From NCBI GenBank assembly GCA_018350325.1, contig JAEVLN010000011.1, positions 1,422,449 through 1,486,448 of the forward strand: DNA of 64,000 nt, in the 5' to 3' direction. Positions within the stretch are counted from its first letter, which is position 1. Each line of letters opens with the position of its first letter. This document shows positions 59,673-64,000 of the stretch, in pieces. The notes below the pieces were generated by a model. The model ran no database searches. It saw only the letters and a program-made list of their open reading frames with translations, and had not been told where the DNA came from. This DNA is from Globodera rostochiensis (taxonomy: Eukaryota > Nematoda > Chromadorea > Rhabditida > Heteroderidae). The position numbers and the translations under genes are program-made.

Positions 59673-60446
59673 ACAACAAAGGTTTGTCTCTTCGGAAAGT
59701 AAATGTTTGTGTGAGTTCGAATCCGCTTGAGTGCTATCATTTTTATTCGGCCTCTATTCTCTTCGCTCTTTCATTAAGGAAACATTTTTTAATAATTTTC
59801 AAATATTTTAATTAAAATGCGCGCAAAAATAATTTTGAAACAAAAAAAATTCGCTTCATTTTCTGAATTGTGCTGCAATTTTCTTAACAATGATTGCCGA
59901 TTAATGTAAAAATTTTGCTTTCCGGACCTCTCCCACTCCTAAAAAGCTTCAAAAATTACCGCTTTTTAAAATTTTGGTTGAAATTAGTCGAAAATCAAAA
60001 TTTTCTCGGCGGCGCCTATCGGCACCGCCGACCCCTCCCTCACTCAAAAGTGAATAAAAACAATTGTTTGACAAATTAAAAATTATTTTCAAAATTTAAA
60101 TTTTCCGGGCATTTTTGGGTCAGGAGTTCCGGTTTTCGGACACTGTTTGGGATCCGGTTGCGTCACTGATGCCCTTCCCTTCTCTTCAAAATAAGAACAA
60201 ATTTAAAAATTATCGGCTCTAATGTCAATAAAATTCGGAATTATTCAAAAAAAAAAACAAACAAAAAATTGACACCTAAAATTTTGAAGAAAATTTTTAA
60301 AAAACCCCGCAACCCCAACCCCGACTGATTTGGGTAACCCCGACCCCGACCCTACAGTCCTACTCCCGCAAAACCCCGACTCCGCAATTCCTAACCCCGC
60401 ACGCGGGGGCCCAACCCTAATTAAAATCGTAAACATAGGTATTTGT
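59673..60446. other. Intergenic between duplicated units
   Basis: Includes ggcggcgcctatcggcaccgcc at 60007-60028 and a run of aaccccgac-type words at 60303-60415 resembling the subterminal repeats of other small elements here. No gene seen. Confidence 0.45.
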
Positions 60447-60587
60447 CAAGGATGTGAATCGCTATTGCTATCGCGCGACACGCTTTTTTGGGCATATCGC
60501 TATCGCATTGGAAAATGGTTTTATCGCCGATTCATTTTGATATTGCATATCGCCGATCGCTTTTTTTCGGCGCGATTCCCATCCCCG
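60447..60587. mobile_element. hAT-like inverted-repeat element (141 bp)
   Basis: Starts CAAGGATGTGAATCGC and ends GCGATTCCCATCCCCG; the ends pair over 13 of 16 positions. Flanked by a perfect 8-bp duplication GTATTTGT (60439-60446 and 60588-60595). The interior consists of atcgctatcg/gccgatcgc words and folds on itself. No coding capacity. A likely relative lies at 48244-48406. Confidence 0.75.
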
Positions 60588-61433
60588 GTATTTGTTAAAT
60601 ATTTTTAACTGCAATTTAATGTCATTAAACATTCCATTTTTAATTGTCATTTTATTTTTGTCCAATTTTAAAAAATTTATTTTAATAATATTTTTGCCGT
60701 AGGGGACGATCGATGGATGGATGATTTCAACTCATAAAATGCGCCTCAGGGATCAAATTTCACAACATTAACTGCCTCATTTTTTGCAACATTCAAACTG
60801 TTAGTTTTCAAAATCCATCAATAAAAGTTTTTGATTTGTTTGGCATTTAATAATTCACAATATTAAGTTGGTCAATTGATCAACTGCTTAATGCTTTATA
60901 AATTTAAAGAAGGAGGGAAACATTTGACATTTTTTTAATTATCAAAATTTTTATCACAGATATTTCCGATTTTGAAATGCGTAGTCGAATTTCAAAAAAT
61001 CAACTAATTCTACCCTTTACTAAAATCTATTTTTTTGTAAACTAGATTGGTCTGAACCTTTTTGAAAAATCCGGCAACAAAAAAAGTCGTGGGCAAAAAA
61101 AGCAACTAATGGACAAAAATAAAATTGTAAAAACGCGGGACCATGTACATAAGTGAATGAGTTTCGAAGGATTTGTAAAAGCTGGACCAAATCTCAGTCC
61201 CTAAATTGAAATTTCAGTACCTGTCTCCCCGACCAACTCTATTAAAAACACGAAAAGTTCGACAATTTCTCTGGCCGGTAGTCAGTCTCGAACCTGTGCT
61301 TTCTTTTTAAAGATTTGGAGTTCACAAATTGTAAAATTTTTGTTTTTGGATTCCGTATTCTCAAATAAAATTTCAATCTGATCACGACCCGCGGGGAGGG
61401 CGGCTTCATTCATCCGCAAATGATCGGTTAGCT

Positions 61434-63239
61434 TCATGTCTTTTTGAGCACGACGGTGAAGCCGATGCCGAGCTTGTCGTCGGAGTCGCGCCATTCGGCT
61501 ACCGTCCAGTTGAAGTGTCGGCACAACTCCAGCACATCCTCCGTAATCCACACGGAAGGGTGCTCGTGCGCATGGGCAACACCCGCCAATGGCCGACTGT
61601 GCCGGTCGATCAGTTCGGCCAAAGTCGTCCGGTTTCTGGGCCGATCAAAAGTCTGAAAAAATTGAAAATGGGTATAAAATGCCAAAACATTTTTTAAAAT
61701 TTGAAAGAACAACAAATTCTTTTGATTTTCGTGCAAAGCATTTGGCGAATGATCCGGAAACTTATCCGGAAATTGGCGGATTTTTCGAAGTTTTGAATCA
61801 GTATTCCAGAAATAAACTTTGAAATCTTTTAAACATTTAAAAAAGTGGAAAATTAATGTAATTGATATAGTGAAGAGAGGAGAACTGGGATCATTAGAGA
61901 AGAAAGAAGAAGCTGGCACTGGAAGTGATCTCGGCAATCTCGGCGACGCAGCTGTTCAAGAGAAGAAGCGAACGAGGGCGTTCGCACAGTGAGGGCCGGA
62001 ATGATATAGTGAAGAGAGGAGAACTTCACAATGAGGACAATGGGATCATTAGAGGAGAAGGATGATCTCATAAGAACGAGAAAGCTAGGGAGCTGGCGTG
62101 GGCAGGGTCGGTAGTTCAGTCGGTTAGAACACTGGTCCGGTCAACCAGAGACGCCGGTTCAATTCCGGCCCGCCCCCAAGTTTTTCCCTCAAAAGCTCCC
62201 AGCACTCGTTACTTTCATAATTATTATTTGCCATAAATGAAAAACGGCTAAAAATTCGAAGTACTAAGTTGGGCGGCCGGAGTAAAAAATAATCAAAAAT
62301 AAATAAAATAAAACACCCGTTCTTTGTGTGGAATGTCCATGTACACGAAGCCGCCTGGAAATGAATTTAAATATTATTGGCTTTTTAATTTATAATTATT
62401 AAATTTAAACAAACATTAAACAAAAATTTTTTTAATTACCTATTTAAAATTTATATTTAAAATTGTTATTCGTTTCAATTTGCTGTGAATGTTGACCCGG
62501 TTTCACAACGCGCAACCATTCCTCAATGGTTTTGATTGGGTCATAAAAATGTTCCAACACGTGCGAGTTGACCACAAAATCGACGGAATTGTTTGCGAGC
62601 GGCAATTTGTCCCCCGGGGCGATTATGTGCACTTTGGCTGCACTTCCTGCAATAACTTTGGTTTTGCGCCACCAAAAAAAACGGCGATTGGGGTCAACTG
62701 AGCGCCAGCGACCTTTCAGTGCCAGACTCTTCTTCAACCAACTAAGCTAACAAAATGGAGACCAACCAAACGTTGCGGACCGATTGAGATTTCGTTCGAG
62801 AAAATTTAGAAAAGTGCCAAGAACAAAGAATTTTGTAAATTTTGATTATAATTTTTGCTGAAACGGATTGAAACACTTTTCGGGGGGTTTTTCAACTAAA
62901 AATTTCAAAAATTTGGAATTTGCAAGCAAAACCCCGACCAAAAATGTCGGGAGAGGGTTTGAAGGTGCCCCAAACTTTCTTCAAAAAGGTCTCTGACGCC
63001 CAGTTCAACGACTCCAGGACACGGAAGAAGCCCAAAATGATCCGAGAAAAAGCTCAACAAAATCCACGTGCCCGACCTGAGACTTCGACTTGTGCCTTTT
63101 GGAAAAGTGCCGTTGGGTCGTCGGTGTAGTCGACATTCCACGCGTCCAGCCCGAACGGGTTGTGCTTGGACGCGCCGATCTCAATGCCGCGCTTACCGTC
63201 CAACAAACGGTGAGCCAATTTGCTCTCATTGTAATGCAT
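61434..63239 (-). CDS. Class I SAM-dependent methyltransferase, bacterial type, copy 2
   Basis: Same four-exon structure as copy 1: 63239-63077, 62646-62497, 62354-62317, 61652-61434, again 189 aa with all splice sites kept. Exons 1-3 are identical to copy 1 as far as I compared. Exon 4 has changes in one short stretch: PLAGVAHAHEHPSVWITEDV instead of PLADVVDAHGHHSVWITEDV, so an Asp and a His conserved in this part of the family are replaced. The intron between exons 3 and 4 is longer (664 bp versus 225 bp) because of a tRNA-like insertion at about 61864-62230. The frame is intact; whether activity is kept is unknown. An ancient or different substrate role cannot be judged from sequence. Confidence 0.83.
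62105..62177 (+). tRNA. tRNA-like sequence, possibly degenerate
   Basis: Cloverleaf by eye: acceptor GGGTCGG with CCGCCCC (one T-C mismatch), TA, D-stem GTTC/GAAC with loop AGTCGGTTA, anticodon stem CTGGT/ACCAG with 7-nt loop CCGGTCA (nominal anticodon GGT), short variable region, T-arm GCCGG-TTCAATT-CCGGC. T33 is replaced by C and the acceptor has a mismatch, so function is doubtful. A T5 run follows. It lies in the intron of methyltransferase copy 2, antisense to it, in a segment absent from copy 1. Confidence 0.5.
62181..62185 (+). terminator. Pol III-type terminator (T5)
   Basis: Run of five T three bases after the tRNA-like sequence, the usual RNA polymerase III stop. It is the only support that the tRNA-like unit might be or have been transcribed. 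Confidence 0.4.
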
Positions 63240-63858
63240 TGCGACAACTGTTCAAATATTTGGGGAGGGCTGGAATGGCACAAAAGCCAAGAAATAAACA
63301 TGATTTTTAATTTATACTGAAAATACTCTTGAAATGCCGACCGGTCAAAGTGCCGAGCTGTCACTCAGAATTTTAAAAAGTTTTTACTAGGATTGACAAC
63401 CCCGACCCCGACATTTTTAGTCGGGGGTTTTCGTCCCCGAATTTCCAGGGTGTTTTAGTTGAAAAAATCCCCAAAATTTTGTCAGGAGTTTTTTGTCCCC
63501 AAACCCGAATAATCTCTGCCAACCCTAGTTGTTAATCTACATATTTTTGGAAACGGCCAGTGTTTGGACGAAATCAATCAATAATTTAATTTTAAATTTC
63601 CATAAAAATATTTTATAGGTATATATATGTATAATATAATTTTAGGAGCATAAAAAGATTTCCGAGCGCGTACAATTTCCAATTCTCACTAAATTTGGCT
63701 GAGCCATCGTTGCTGCTCCTGTTGTTGCTGTTGTTGTTGTTAAAGTTGAAGTTGTTGATGTTTCTGCAAACAATAAATTTCGTTGTCAAATATAATAAAA
63801 TGTGCTCTTATTTGTTAACAGCCCGCTATTGTAAATGCATATCTACTGATCGCATCCT

Positions 63859-64000
63859 GGACAGGGTCGACACAAATCCCGGACAGGGGGTCGACACAAA
63901 TCCCGGACAGGGGGTCGACACAAATCCCGGACAGGGGGTCGACACAAATCCCGGACAGGGGGTCGACACAAATCCCGGACAGGGGGTCGACACAAATCCC
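63859..64000. repeat. 24-bp tandem array of unit 2, truncated by window end
   Basis: Same acacaaatcccggacagggg-gtcg unit as 57566-57986, about six copies visible before the window ends. The first copy is shortened (cctggacagggtcg). The array presumably continues and may again lie within a repeat-protein gene on the minus strand. Confidence 0.95.

Larger units (their letters stand above)
60595..64000. repeat. Tandem duplication, unit 2 (cut by the window end)
   Basis: Paralogous to 53880-58000. From about 62253 to 63524 it matches 55212-56483 at a constant offset of 7041 with at most a few differences seen. To the left (60697-61660) it is clearly diverged with indels. It lacks the 749-bp element of unit 1 and has an extra segment at about 61864-62230. 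Confidence 0.9.

Noticed and set aside
58892..59702. Open frames of 100-207 aa in the 31-bp repeat
   Set aside because: A stop-free 31-bp unit keeps every frame open; no unique N-terminus or signal peptide.

Overview
The window is AT-rich eukaryotic DNA with many short spliced exons, short introns ending in tttcag/tttag, homopolymer C/G runs and large tandem arrays. Conserved protein pieces (FATP-type acyl-CoA synthetase, EB-module cysteine-rich secreted proteins, a PDZRN-type protein tail, a degraded F-box-like family fragment) point to a nematode. Several GC-AG introns, the F-box-like fragment and a bacterial-looking methyltransferase suggest a plant-parasitic tylenchid close to the cyst nematodes. 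That placement is inference from memory of those families; nothing was searched.

Layout. 1-4.9 kb: repeats, a broken F-box-like family fragment and low-complexity DNA. 4.9-9.6 kb (+): a complete 16-exon fatty-acid-transport/very-long-chain acyl-CoA synthetase gene, reconstructed exon by exon with all phases agreeing (709 aa). 9.6-19.2 kb: mostly intergenic, with poly-C minisatellites, a tRNA-like sequence with a repeated tail, and a 137-bp hAT-like element. 19.2-21.1 kb (+): a secreted, C-terminally anchored protein of unknown function. 22.4-29.6 kb (-): two head-to-tail cysteine-rich secreted protein genes of the EB/lustrin type (11 and 8 exons). 31.5-36.1 kb (+): a gene whose conserved tail matches PDZRN3/4 (LNX3) proteins and ends in a PDZ ligand, preceded by a long Gln-rich exon. 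36.9-43.7 kb: a 6.8-kb satellite of 41/39-bp units. 43.7-51 kb: gene fragments, a 22/32-bp satellite and a dispersed copy of part of the PDZRN-like gene. 51.3-54.1 kb (+): a Gln-rich protein with a signal peptide and 3' micro-exons.

53.9-64.0 kb holds a tandem duplication. Each unit carries, on the minus strand, a four-exon class I SAM methyltransferase of bacterial type (189 aa) and, upstream of it, a 24-bp tandem array. In unit 1 that array lies inside an open frame for a small membrane-anchored octapeptide-repeat protein. Part of the two units (about 1.27 kb) looks identical, while the 3' exon has diverged. Unit 1 carries a 749-bp hAT-like element with an 8-bp target duplication, and unit 2 preserves the empty site. 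Unit 2 in turn carries a tRNA-like insertion missing from unit 1. This duplicated cassette is the most unusual part of the window.

The genes do not form an operon-like pathway. The recurring theme is secreted or surface proteins (EB proteins, Gln-rich protein, repeat protein) embedded in repeat-rich, actively rearranging DNA.
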